Positions 50,456 through 58,416 of a DNA stretch of 64,000 nt are shown piece after piece (within the stretch, counting starts at the first letter, position 1; each line of letters starts with the position of its first letter). The stretch is from Plantactinospora soyae (GTDB lineage: Bacteria; Actinomycetota; Actinomycetes; Mycobacteriales; Micromonosporaceae). A model generated the notes under the pieces. That model saw only the letters and a program-made list of their open reading frames with translations. It did not search any database and was not told where the DNA came from. The DNA lies in the NCBI RefSeq assembly GCF_014874095.1, contig NZ_JADBEB010000001.1, forward strand, positions 868,001 through 932,000, given 5' to 3'. The position numbers and the translations under genes are program-made.

Positions 50456-50887
50456 CTATTCCTTGACCGTGATGCCCATCGACCGGGCGGTGCCGGCGAT
50501 GATCTTCTCGGCCTGGTCCAGGTCGTTGGCGTTGAGGTCGGACATCTTCTTCTCGGCGATCTCGCGCAGCTGTGCGCGGGTGACCGAGCCGACCTTCTCG
50601 CTCTGCGGGACGCCGGAGCCCTTCTGCACGCCGGCGGCCTTGATCAGCAGCCGGGCGGCGGGCGGGGTCTTCAGCACGAAGGTGAAGGTCCGGTCCTCGT
50701 ACACGCTGATCTCGGCCGGCACGATGTCACCGCGCTGCGACTCGGTCTGCGAGTTGTACGACTTGCAGAACTCCATGATGTTGACGCCGTGCTGACCCAA
50801 CGCCGGGCCGACCGGCGGCGCCGGCGTGGCCTGGCCCGCCGGCAGCTGAAGCGTGAACGTCTTGACGAGCTTCTTCTTCGGAGGCAT
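50456..50887 (-). CDS. rplK: 50S ribosomal protein L11
   Basis: 143 residues from the ATG at 50887 ([45 protein letters not shown]). Part of the GTPase-associated centre and the thiopeptide-binding site; the N-terminal Pro-rich loop that contacts thiostrepton is normal. An upstream extension of the frame is excluded. 233 nt after nusG, with GC inverted repeats but no gene. Confidence 0.98.
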   Translation of the reverse strand: MPPKKKLVKTFTLQLPAGQATPAPPVGPALGQHGVNIMEFCKSYNSQTESQRGDIVPAEISVYEDRTFTFVLKTPPAARLLIKAAGVQKGSGVPQSEKVGSVTRAQLREIAEKKMSDLNANDLDQAEKIIAGTARSMGITVKE

Positions 50888-51120
50888 GTCTCTTCCTGGG
50901 CTTGAAACTGGGGAACGTGCACCTGACGTCACCCGTCGGCGCGCACGGTCAAGCGCGCCTCGCGTGCGGGCGACGTTCAAGAGTAGCGCAGGACCGCCTC
51001 GGGCGGCGCGCCGAGGTCGGCCGCTGACCACCCGGGCGGGCGCCGCGTTGCGGAAGCGCCTCCCGGGCGGCCGGTACGACGTCTGTCGGGCGGCCGACCG
51101 CCGGGAATCGGCGGCCAGGA

Positions 51121-51846
51121 TCAGATCTTGGCGACCTGGTTGAAGTTGAGCTCGACCGGGGTCTCCCGGCCGAAGATCGACACCAGGACCTTGAGCTTCT
51201 GCTGATCGGCGTTGATCTCGCTGATCGTGGCGGGCAGCGACGCGAAGGCACCGTCCGTGACCGTGACCGAGTCGCCGACCTCGAAGTCCAGCACCTTGAT
51301 CTCGGGCTTGGCCTTCTTGGCGGCCTCGGTCTCCACCGCCGGGGCGAGCCACTTCAGCACCTCGTCGAGCGAGAGCGGCGCCGGCCGGTCCGCCCGGTCG
51401 GTCGCGCCGACGAAGCCGGTGACCCCCGGGGTGTTCCGGACGCAGGAGTACGACTCCGGGGTCAGCTCCATCCGGACCAGGATGTAGCCCGGGAAGACCT
51501 TGTTCTGAACCTGGAGGCGCTTGCCGTTCTTGACCTCGACCTCTTCCCGGGTCGGCACCTCGACCTGGTAGATGAACTCCTCCATGTCGAGGCTCGTGAT
51601 CCGGGTCTCCAGGTTCGTCTTGACCTTGTTCTCGTAACCGGCGTACGAGTGGACCACGTACCAGTCACCCGGCGCGTAGCGCAGCTTCTGCCGCAGCTCG
51701 GCGACAGGATCGAAGTCCTCGTCCGGCTCCGGCTCAGCCGTGGGGAACTCCGACTCGTTTGCGGCCTCGACCGACTCGGCACTGCCCGCCGTCGCCACCG
51801 CGGACTGCTCGTCCGGGGCCTCGGCGCTCTCGTCGTACTCAGGCAC
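51121..51846 (-). CDS. nusG: Transcription termination/antitermination factor NusG
   Basis: 241 residues. The NGN domain ([54 protein letters not shown]) starts near 60; the KOW domain ([46 protein letters not shown]) ends it. Links RNA polymerase to Rho or to S10. The first ~55 residues are an acidic Glu/Asp/Ala/Ser head found in actinobacteria. GTG start, 47 nt after secE. Confidence 0.97.
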   Translation of the reverse strand: MPEYDESAEAPDEQSAVATAGSAESVEAANESEFPTAEPEPDEDFDPVAELRQKLRYAPGDWYVVHSYAGYENKVKTNLETRITSLDMEEFIYQVEVPTREEVEVKNGKRLQVQNKVFPGYILVRMELTPESYSCVRNTPGVTGFVGATDRADRPAPLSLDEVLKWLAPAVETEAAKKAKPEIKVLDFEVGDSVTVTDGAFASLPATISEINADQQKLKVLVSIFGRETPVELNFNQVAKI

Positions 51847-51893
51847 GCTCGCTCACTTCCGTCACTATCAGGTGGGGCAGGTGGGGCAGGTGG

Positions 51894-52292
51894 TCAGCTG
51901 GAGCCGCCGAAGACCCACAGCACGCCTCTGGCGAAGGCGTAGTCCAACCCGGCCACGATCGTCAGCACGACGGCGACGAACACGACCACCACGGCGGTGT
52001 AGGTCAGCAGCTCCTTACGGGTCGGCCAGATGACCTTACGCAGCTCCGCCACGACCTCGCGGAAGAACCGGGCAAGCCGGCCGAATATTCCGACCCGGCC
52101 CGTTTCCGTCATGGTCTTGGGGCGACTGTCCGCCGAGTCGGCCTTGGTACGGGCCCGGGTGGCAGTACCACCACGCGAGACCGGCTCGTCCTCATCCTCG
52201 TCGTCGTCGGCGTCATCGTCGACGACGTCATCGATCGCCTCGTCCTCGAGACGGTCGTTGTCGTCCTCGTCGCGCCGATTTTTCTCGGCCAC
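51894..52292 (-). CDS. secE: Preprotein translocase subunit SecE
   Basis: 132 residues. The single transmembrane segment (LTYTAVVVVFVAVVLTIVAGLDYAFA) is preceded by the amphipathic FGRLARFFREVVAELRKVIWPTRKE, the SecE signature. The first ~60 residues form a very acidic head (DDDADDDEDEDE), unlike the ~65-residue minimal SecE. Clamps SecY. GTG start. Confidence 0.95.
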   Translation of the reverse strand: MAEKNRRDEDDNDRLEDEAIDDVVDDDADDDEDEDEPVSRGGTATRARTKADSADSRPKTMTETGRVGIFGRLARFFREVVAELRKVIWPTRKELLTYTAVVVVFVAVVLTIVAGLDYAFARGVLWVFGGSS

Positions 52293-52564
52293 TTCGCCCT
52301 CCGTCGCCGGGTGGTTGGTACGCGCGTCGGTGAACGCGCGCTGCGCTGGTCACGCCGGCCGGAACCGGGGCCTCCGCCACGGACACCGAACACCCGCGAC
52401 CAAGCCCCCGGACGACCGTCCCCCGGAACGGCCCGCGACCGGCGGACCCGGTGGAGCGAACCCTGGCGGACATCCCGCCTCGGGTCGACCCCGCCGTTAC
52501 CACCAACACGAGCCGGTCGCCAATGATGGCGACGCCGATCCCGGGACCGGTCAGGCCGTAGGCG

Positions 52565-52637
<73 letters not shown>

Positions 52638-52838
52638 GTGCGGGCAGCCGGACCCCACTCGGGCACGCACGCCTGAGTAGAGGCCACTTGCCCCACGGCG
52701 GACCAGTGTACGGGTAGAGGCACGAGTTTCCCAACCGGTACGCCGGAGCGTGCGGGGAGACATCGCTCCGACCTGCCGGCCAGCCCCCGAAGAGCCCGAC
52801 GGATCGACGCCGGTCCCTGGCCCGCCCGGGTTCAGTCG

Positions 52839-53231
52839 TCAGGCCGGCGTACGGATCACGGCCCGAGCCTGAGCCAGCACCTTCTCGCCGTGACAGGTGG
52901 CGGTCAGGTCGAGCCGGGTCAGTCCGGGCTCGCCGGTGTCCCGGACGACGGCGGTCACCTCGATCTCGGTGCCCTCGTCGTCGTCCGGCACCACCACCGG
53001 CCGGGTGAACCGGACGCCGTACTCGACCACGGCGTCCGGGGAGCCGGCCCACTCGGTCACCGCACGGCCGACGAGCGCCATCGTGAACATGCCGTGCGCG
53101 ATCACACCGGGCAGGCCCACCTTGGTGGCGAACCGGTCGCTCCAGTGGATCGGGTTGAAGTCGCCCGAGGCTCCCGCGTAGCGGACCAGGTCCGCGCGGG
53201 TGATCCGGTAGGTCCGGGGAGACAGATCCAT
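52839..53231 (-). CDS. hadB: MaoC-type (R)-hydroxyacyl-ACP dehydratase subunit (HadB-like)
   Basis: 130 residues. Single hot-dog domain with the hydratase-2 motif (YAGASGDFNPIHWSDRFA), in which Asp and His are catalytic. In mycobacteria HadB pairs with HadA or HadC in FAS-II elongation of mycolic-acid chains. Outside mycolate producers the pair is conserved next to rpmG and secE, but the product is not established. Follows hadA with a one-base gap, so the two should be made together. Confidence 0.88.
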   Translation of the reverse strand: MDLSPRTYRITRADLVRYAGASGDFNPIHWSDRFATKVGLPGVIAHGMFTMALVGRAVTEWAGSPDAVVEYGVRFTRPVVVPDDDEGTEIEVTAVVRDTGEPGLTRLDLTATCHGEKVLAQARAVIRTPA

Positions 53232-53232
53232 C

Positions 53233-53679
53233 TCAGCCCTCTCCGCGTACGACGAGCTTGGACCAGACGGTGACCACCGGTTCCCCGGCGGTCGTACTGA
53301 CCTCGGTACGGGTGGTCAGGAAGCCGTGTCCGCCCCGCGCGACGATGTCCTCGACCGTGTTGACGCAGACCAGCTCGTCGCCGGCGACGACCGGCCGGGT
53401 GTAGAGGAAACGCTGGTCGCCGTGGACCACCCGGCTGTAGTCGATGTCGAGTTCCGGATCTTCGATGATCTGGCGGCTCGCCGACATGGTGATCGTCATC
53501 GGGAAGGTCGGCGGCGCCAGCACGTCGGCGTGGCCGAGAGCCCGGGCGGCCTCCGGATCGTGGTACGCCGGCTCCTCGGCGCCGATCGCGGTGGCGAACT
53601 CTCGGATCTTCTCGCGCCCCACCTGGTAGGGCGCCGTCGGCGGGTAGGTGCGGCCGACGAAGGACGGGTCCAGGGACAT
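53233..53679 (-). CDS. hadA: HadA-like dehydratase subunit (FAS1-like hot-dog)
   Basis: 148 residues from the ATG at 53679. N-terminal part of the MaoC/FAS1-like fold (SFVGRTYPPTAPYQVGREKIREFATAIGAEEPAYHDPEAAR), matching the substrate-binding partner of HadB that lacks the catalytic pair. TAGGTT 7 nt upstream suggests a leaderless start. Sits between rpmG and hadB, as in many actinobacteria. Confidence 0.88.
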   Translation of the reverse strand: MSLDPSFVGRTYPPTAPYQVGREKIREFATAIGAEEPAYHDPEAARALGHADVLAPPTFPMTITMSASRQIIEDPELDIDYSRVVHGDQRFLYTRPVVAGDELVCVNTVEDIVARGGHGFLTTRTEVSTTAGEPVVTVWSKLVVRGEG

Positions 53680-53686
53680 GCCGCCG

Positions 53687-53692
53687 AACCTA
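53687..53692 (-). promoter_or_regulatory. hadA: -10 box TAGGTT, leaderless hadA
   Basis: TAGGTT on the minus strand, 7 nt before the hadA ATG. Confidence 0.5.
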
Positions 53693-53879
53693 CACGGCCG
53701 CGGCGAGCCGGCCCGGTGAGCGCGAGGCGACCGGGACGAACGCCACCACGGCGCCCTGACCGGGAGGAGATACAGCAAATCGCCGCCCCGGGTGCCGGCG
53801 CGACGAGCCTGAGGGCACGCGCGCCGGGGTCGGAACGGCGATCCTGGGTCTGAGTTGGGCCGACTTCCGTCGGCCCGCG

Positions 53880-54047
53880 TCAGCGGGTCTCGCGGTGGAT
53901 GGTGTGCTTGCCGTCCCGGGGGCAGAACTTCTTCAGCTCGATGCGGTCCGGGTCGTTACGGCGGTTCTTACGCGTGATGTAGTTGCGCTCCTTGCACTCC
54001 ACACACGCCAGGGTGATCTTCGGACGGACATCAGTCGCCTTGGCCAC
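53880..54047 (-). CDS. rpmG: 50S ribosomal protein L33
   Basis: 55 residues, GTG start at 54047 ([19 protein letters not shown]..., [19 protein letters not shown]). Too short for many gene finders but unmistakable. The first zinc pair C-x2-C is present. The second should read C-x2-C but here is C-P-R-D, with Asp in place of the fourth Cys. Located between the tRNA pair and hadA, the usual actinobacterial place. Confidence 0.95.
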   Translation of the reverse strand: MAKATDVRPKITLACVECKERNYITRKNRRNDPDRIELKKFCPRDGKHTIHRETR

Positions 54048-54178
54048 GGTGGGGCGCCCCTCTCGTCAACGGATTCGACTAACGATGTACCAGCGTAGAC
54101 GCCTGCCACGCGGACATGCAAAGTGGGCGCCCAAGGCGCCCTCTCGGTTCGGCCTCCGGGCTAACCGGCGACCGAGAG

Positions 54179-54251
54179 TAGCGGTGGCCGGACTTGAACC
54201 GGCGACACAACGATTATGAGCCGTTTGCTCTACCAACTGAGCTACACCGCT
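54179..54251 (-). tRNA. tRNA-Met (elongator, anticodon CAT)
   Basis: 73 nt cloverleaf. Acceptor AGCGGTG/CACCGCT, anticodon loop CTCATAA, T arm GCCGGTTCAAGTCCGGC. The 5' start is not the unpaired C1 typical of initiator tRNA, so it is elongator. CCA not encoded. Confidence 0.95.
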
Positions 54252-54277
54252 GTGGGCGGGTCCAGCTGAACCCTTTG

Positions 54278-54350
54278 AGCCCCCTTACGGAATCGAACCG
54301 TAGACCTTCTCCTTACCATGGAGACGCTCTGCCGACTGAGCTAAGGGGGC
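54278..54350 (-). tRNA. tRNA-Thr (anticodon GGT)
   Basis: 73 nt cloverleaf. Acceptor GCCCCCT/AGGGGGC, anticodon stem TCTCC/GGAGA with loop ATGGTAA, T arm TACGGTTCGATTCCGTA. CCA not encoded. 26 nt before tRNA-Met; likely one transcript with rpmG. Confidence 0.95.
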
Positions 54351-54463
54351 ACCGCGCGATCTTTCCGGCTGGCGCGCAGAGGTAAGAGTACACGGCGTAC
54401 GGCACGAGGTGAAATCAGATCCCCGGTCGCGTTCCGGGGCATCGGACCGGCCGGTGGACCGGC

Positions 54464-56995
54464 TCAGGGCACCGCCCGCAGCCGCCGTACGTCGGCACCG
54501 CTCGGGTGGGCCTCGGACTCCGACTGGGCCGCGAACCACGCCTCCAGCCGCTCGTACGGCAGTGGACGGCTGAACAGGAATCCCTGCCCGATCTGGCAGC
54601 CGATGTCCTGTAGCAGTTCCAGGGTGAGTTCGCTCTCCACGCCCTCGGCGACCACCGCCAGACCGAACTGCTGGGAGAGCGTCACCACCGCGTTGACGAT
54701 GGCCAGGTCCACTGGGTCGGTCGCCATCCCCTGCACGAAGGAGCGGTCGACCTTGACCTCGTTGACCGGCAGTCGACGGAGGTAGGAGAGCGAGGAGTGG
54801 CCGGTGCCGAAGTCGTCGACGGCGAGCCGTACCCCGATGTCCCGCAGCCGGCGCAGCCCCGGTACCGCGCGTTCGGTGCCGTCCAGCACACCGGCTTCCT
54901 TGATCTCCAGGGTGAGCAGTTCCGGGGCGACGCCGTACTCGGCGAGCAGATCCCGCACCAGGGCGGGGAACTGCTGGTCGCCGAGGGTGCGCGCGGAGAC
55001 GTTCACCCCGACCGCCAGCGACTCGCCACCGACGCTCCAGTCACGACTGCGCCGCAGCGCCTCCCGGAGGACCATCTCGGTCAGCCGGCCGAGTTGGCCG
55101 GTGTGCTCGGCCACCGCCACGAAGTCCTCCGGAGCGACCTCGCCGTGTGCCGGATGCTCCCAACGCGCCAGGCACTCGACGCCGACGAACCGTCGGTTCC
55201 GCAAGGTGACCTTCGGCTGGTAGTAGACCTGCACCTCGGCGTTGTCCAGAGCCCGCCGCAGGTCCCCGGCGAGACCGAGCCGGTGCGACGACCGCGACTC
55301 CAGCCCGGGGCTGAACAACTGGATTCCGTCCGGAGCCGACTTCGCCTTGGTCACGGCAAGGTCGGCCCGTTGCAACAGGGTGGCCGGGTCACTGCCGTGG
55401 TTGGGATGCACCGCGACCCCGACCACGGTGTCGACGTCGAGGACCAGCGCGTCGAAGACCATCCGGTCACGGATCTGCTCACGCAACTGCGCGGCCAGCT
55501 CCAGCGCCGCGTCGACGCTCTCCATCCGCAGGGTCACCACGAACTCGTCGCTGCCGATCCGGCCGACCAGCGCGGCTGACGGCGCCGAGGCGCGCAGCCG
55601 GTTCGCCACCTCGGTCAGCACCTGGTCACCGGCGGCGTGCCCCACCGACTCGTTGACCTGGCGGAGCGAGTCCACGTCGAACAGCATCACCGCCACCACC
55701 TCGCCGGGGGCGCGCACCCCGACCGCCTTCTCGAGCGCGTCACTCACCCGTCGCCGGTTCGGCAGGTTGGTCAACCCGTCGTGGTACGCGTCGTGGCGCA
55801 GCCGGTCAACCAGTCGCGAGTTTTCGAGCGCGACCGCCGCGTGTGCCGCGATCGTCTCGAGGATCGGCAGGTCGGCCTTTGTGAAGTGGCCGATGTCGCC
55901 GAGCCGGTTCACCACCTCCAGGGAGCCGATGATCGCCTGGCCGGACCGCAGCGGGGTGACGATGACGTCCTTGACTCCCGCCCCGCGCAGCGCCTCCCGG
56001 ACATCCCGGTCCCCGCCCACCCTGGTACCGGCGGCAACCGTGCGACCTTCGTCACATGCCCGCTGCCGGGCGATGACCGGGGTACGGGAGATGTCGAGCA
56101 GCCCGCGTTCGTCGACCCGGGCGGTCAACAGCACCTCCGGGTGGCGCCCCTGGGCCGGCAGCCAGAGGGTGGCGGCCTCGGCCTGCATGATGGCCCGGAC
56201 CCGGACCAGCAGCGAGTCGGCCAGCGTGCCGTCCTGGCCGCGCTCGCTCATCGCCTTGGTCATCTCGTAGACGTCGGCCAACGTGCGGTGCTGCCGGAAG
56301 AACTGCGAGTACGACCGGTACAGCACCGCCATGGCGCCGGCGAGCGCGAGCAGCAGCAGCGCGGACCACCAGGTGGTACGGATGCAGAGCATGACGACCA
56401 GGCCCACCGCGACGTTGATCGCGGCGGCGACCAGTCCGGGACCGGAGGAGCGGATCATCCCCCAGCCGGCCGGTATCCCGTGGATCACGGCGATCACCGC
56501 GGCCACGGCGCCGAGGGTGACCAGGGTGTGACTGCCGACGGCGGCGAACAGGATGGCCCAGGTGCCCGGCCCGAACCCGCGCATGTCCGGCAGGGCCAGT
56601 AGCAGCAGGCTGGCCAGCGAACTGGCCGAGGCCGCCTTGGCGACGTTGAACCACGCCTTGGGCTGGGCTATCCGACGACGAACCTGGGCGATCAGCGAAC
56701 CCAGGGTGAAGACCAGCACCACGGTCAGTGGCGGCAACTCGAAGAGCGCGAAGAGCAGGGGGATCTCGGTGATGGTGAACGACATCGTCTGGCGCCGGTT
56801 GACGAAGTAGAGCATCGGCATCTCGGAGACCAGGACCAGCCCGAAGATCAGGGCGGCCAGCGCCCACTCACCGACCGGCTCGTCGCTGAGGACGCCGAGT
56901 GCCACCGACAGCACGACGGCGAAGATTCCCAGCGGACCGGTGACGAGCCAGGCATGCTCAGGGGACCGACGTGTCGCGGTAGAGCCCCTAGGCAT
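54464..56995 (-). CDS. Membrane GAF-GGDEF-EAL cyclic di-GMP turnover protein
   Basis: 843 residues. Residues ~20-225 hold about seven hydrophobic helices (membrane sensor). Then a GAF domain (~265-400: RAIMQAEAATLWLPAQGRHPEVL, QAIIGSLEVVNRLGDIGHFTKADLPILETIAAHAAVALEN). The GGDEF domain (~405-570) has a GSDEF active-site loop. The EAL domain (~585-835) has ECLARWEHP (E-x-L), VNVSARTL (Asn), LEIKEAG (Glu), DDFGTGHSSL, KVDRSFV (Lys) and VVAEGVES (Glu), so phosphodiesterase residues are present. The GSDEF loop may still cyclise GTP or act as a regulatory domain. ATG start with GGGAG 5 nt upstream. A small exported peptide gene precedes it by 44 nt. Confidence 0.93.
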   Translation of the reverse strand: MPRGSTATRRSPEHAWLVTGPLGIFAVVLSVALGVLSDEPVGEWALAALIFGLVLVSEMPMLYFVNRRQTMSFTITEIPLLFALFELPPLTVVLVFTLGSLIAQVRRRIAQPKAWFNVAKAASASSLASLLLLALPDMRGFGPGTWAILFAAVGSHTLVTLGAVAAVIAVIHGIPAGWGMIRSSGPGLVAAAINVAVGLVVMLCIRTTWWSALLLLALAGAMAVLYRSYSQFFRQHRTLADVYEMTKAMSERGQDGTLADSLLVRVRAIMQAEAATLWLPAQGRHPEVLLTARVDERGLLDISRTPVIARQRACDEGRTVAAGTRVGGDRDVREALRGAGVKDVIVTPLRSGQAIIGSLEVVNRLGDIGHFTKADLPILETIAAHAAVALENSRLVDRLRHDAYHDGLTNLPNRRRVSDALEKAVGVRAPGEVVAVMLFDVDSLRQVNESVGHAAGDQVLTEVANRLRASAPSAALVGRIGSDEFVVTLRMESVDAALELAAQLREQIRDRMVFDALVLDVDTVVGVAVHPNHGSDPATLLQRADLAVTKAKSAPDGIQLFSPGLESRSSHRLGLAGDLRRALDNAEVQVYYQPKVTLRNRRFVGVECLARWEHPAHGEVAPEDFVAVAEHTGQLGRLTEMVLREALRRSRDWSVGGESLAVGVNVSARTLGDQQFPALVRDLLAEYGVAPELLTLEIKEAGVLDGTERAVPGLRRLRDIGVRLAVDDFGTGHSSLSYLRRLPVNEVKVDRSFVQGMATDPVDLAIVNAVVTLSQQFGLAVVAEGVESELTLELLQDIGCQIGQGFLFSRPLPYERLEAWFAAQSESEAHPSGADVRRLRAVP

Positions 56996-57039
56996 ACCAC
57001 TCCCTATCTAGGGGAGATCACTCCTGGAGAGGATGGTCG

Positions 57040-57237
57040 TCAGTTCCACTCGAAGCCGAAGGTGTGGAAGGCAACCGCGGGGGCGGGTTGCAGACCTTCA
57101 CCGGACGTCTCTGACGCCGTCACCGTGCTCCGCTCCAACAGACCGACCGTGCCCACGCTGGCGGCGAAGCCGCCGACGGCGAGCCCGGCGAGCACAAGAA
57201 GAGAGCCAATGAACCGGCCCAACCTCCATGCAGGCAT
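57040..57237 (-). CDS. Small membrane or exported peptide
   Basis: 65 residues from the ATG at 57237 (GGGAG 6 nt upstream). A basic head, a hydrophobic segment (FIGSLLVLAGLAVGGFAASVGTVGLL, ~9-34) and a short polar outer tail ending in FGFEWN. No known domain. It is 44 nt before the GGDEF-EAL gene on the same strand, so the peptide may be co-transcribed and possibly linked to the sensor. An upstream in-frame extension (Trp/Phe-rich, to ~57348) has no stop and might be translated instead. Confidence 0.6.
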   Translation of the reverse strand: MPAWRLGRFIGSLLVLAGLAVGGFAASVGTVGLLERSTVTASETSGEGLQPAPAVAFHTFGFEWN

Positions 57238-57543
57238 TGGTTGCTCCCGTCGAGGTGATGTGTCTTGAAAGCTAGATGTTCCATGATGGTGCCACAGTCC
57301 GGGGAACCGGCAAAGCCATCGGAAGAGCGACCATCCTGGGATCGGCAAAGTCTAACCGTTCGGTAGGGACAAGTCCCCCGGCCGGCCGCAACCACCTCGC
57401 CGGCAAATGGCCGACATGATTCACTCACCGCTCAATAAGACTCACCACCCGTACATGGTCAGCTGCATCAAATACCGTCGTCGCCGGATATCGGTAAAAT
57501 CGCTTTATCTATCTGACTCTGCCCATTACGGACGGGAGTCCCA
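57238..57543. other. Intergenic region with structured-looking segment
   Basis: About 305 nt between the small peptide and TetR-1 genes, both on the minus strand. At 57299-57381 the plus strand has closing arms CCGGGG/CCCCGG, two CGGCAAAG copies (57309-57316ish and 57343-57350), a GGAA tetraloop-like stretch, and C-TAA-CC...GG-TAG-GG (57352-57368). Direct repeats ACTCACC occur at 57423 and 57440. A TAGACT box (minus, 57348-57353) could drive the peptide gene. No coding gene is supported. Confidence 0.4.
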
Positions 57544-58290
57544 TCAACGGGCCTCCTCGGCTGCAGAGTAGGGGCAGGTGTCCACTGCGGAGTGCTCGGC
57601 GTTCGCCGGTTCGGCCGGTGGCCCGAACGAAACCGGCGGGTGTTCGCTCTCGGTGAAAGCTCCCGCACGGGCCGCCGCGACGGCGGCCCGGGCCGCCCGC
57701 TCGGCGAGTTGCCCGTCGGCAGGCGACCGCAGGAGCACCAGCTCGTGGTAGATCGGCGCGGTGGCCGCGACGAGCAGCCGACGCGCGACGCTTCCCGCCG
57801 GTATGTCGCCGCGATCCACGGCCCGCCGCACGATGACCGCACAGCGGGCGTACCGGTCGGCCCAGAACGCGCGGAGCGCCTCCGCCGCCTGCGTCGACCG
57901 GAACGACGCGGAGATCAGCGCGATCGTGATCGGCGAGTCGCCGGTCAGTGCGGCGTACACCTCCCGGTTGACCGCGATCAGATCGCCGTCGAGCGAGCCG
58001 GTGTCCGGCGGGCACCACCCGTCGTCGGCGGCCTCGGCGAGTACGTCGGCGAGCAGCCCGCCGACGTCACGCCAGCGCCGGTAGACAGTGGTGCGGTGCA
58101 CTCCAGCACGGTCCGCCACGGCGTCGACGGCCAGGGCGTCGTATCCGTACTCCACCAGGTGGGCCCGGACGGCGTCGAGCACCCGGCGGCGTACCTGCGC
58201 GGTGCGTCCACCCGGCCGCCGGACCGGCCCCGGCCGCGCTGCCCCGGTCGGTACGGCGGAGAAGTCGGTTGGCGGTCCCGGCGATGTCAT
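57544..58290 (-). CDS. TetR family regulator (TetR-1)
   Basis: 248 residues. Helix-turn-helix at ~30-75 (RRRVLDAVRAHLVEYGYDALAVDAVADRAGVHRTTVYRRWRDVGGLL). The C-terminal ligand-binding domain (~95-200) is typical of the TetR_C family used by drug-sensing repressors. It is divergent from the ABC-F/Vgb gene, and its own -10 lies inside a palindrome, so autorepression plus repression of the resistance gene is the natural reading. Ligand unknown; a streptogramin is plausible from context only. Confidence 0.9.
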   Translation of the reverse strand: MTSPGPPTDFSAVPTGAARPGPVRRPGGRTAQVRRRVLDAVRAHLVEYGYDALAVDAVADRAGVHRTTVYRRWRDVGGLLADVLAEAADDGWCPPDTGSLDGDLIAVNREVYAALTGDSPITIALISASFRSTQAAEALRAFWADRYARCAVIVRRAVDRGDIPAGSVARRLLVAATAPIYHELVLLRSPADGQLAERAARAAVAAARAGAFTESEHPPVSFGPPAEPANAEHSAVDTCPYSAAEEAR

Positions 58291-58291
58291 G

Positions 58292-58306
58292 GCAATATCT
58301 TATTGC
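58292..58306. promoter_or_regulatory. TetR-1 operator with embedded -10 box
   Basis: Perfect palindrome GCAATA-TCT-TATTGC. On the minus strand TAAGAT (58297-58302) lies in its centre and ends 6 nt before the tetR ATG, giving a leaderless tetR promoter that the repressor would cover. The ABC-F/Vgb gene on the other strand starts 111 nt away. Confidence 0.75.
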
Positions 58307-58337
58307 TACATCCGTTGCCTTAAGCGAGGTCCCGCCG

Positions 58338-58349
58338 ATGCTCCTGTGA
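58338..58349 (+). other. Mini reading frame in the leader of the ABC-F/Vgb gene
   Basis: ATG CTC CTG TGA. Too short to be called a gene. It precedes a hairpin region with competing pairings (CCGTC/GACGG at 58370-58384; GCGTCC/GGACGC at 58360-58388) before the real start. ABC-F resistance genes in Firmicutes are often controlled by such leaders; whether this one is functional is unknown. Confidence 0.25.
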
Positions 58350-58416
58350 AGCGTTCACCGCGTCCCGTGCCGTCATCCCGACGGACGCCGACCGCTCGAC
58401 GCCCAGGAGTGTCCGC

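Noticed and set aside
57299-57381. Firm call of a c-di-GMP (GEMM-I) riboswitch
   Set aside because: GACGCAAAGC-type core is missing and the orientation leads away from the c-di-GMP gene; kept only as a finding.
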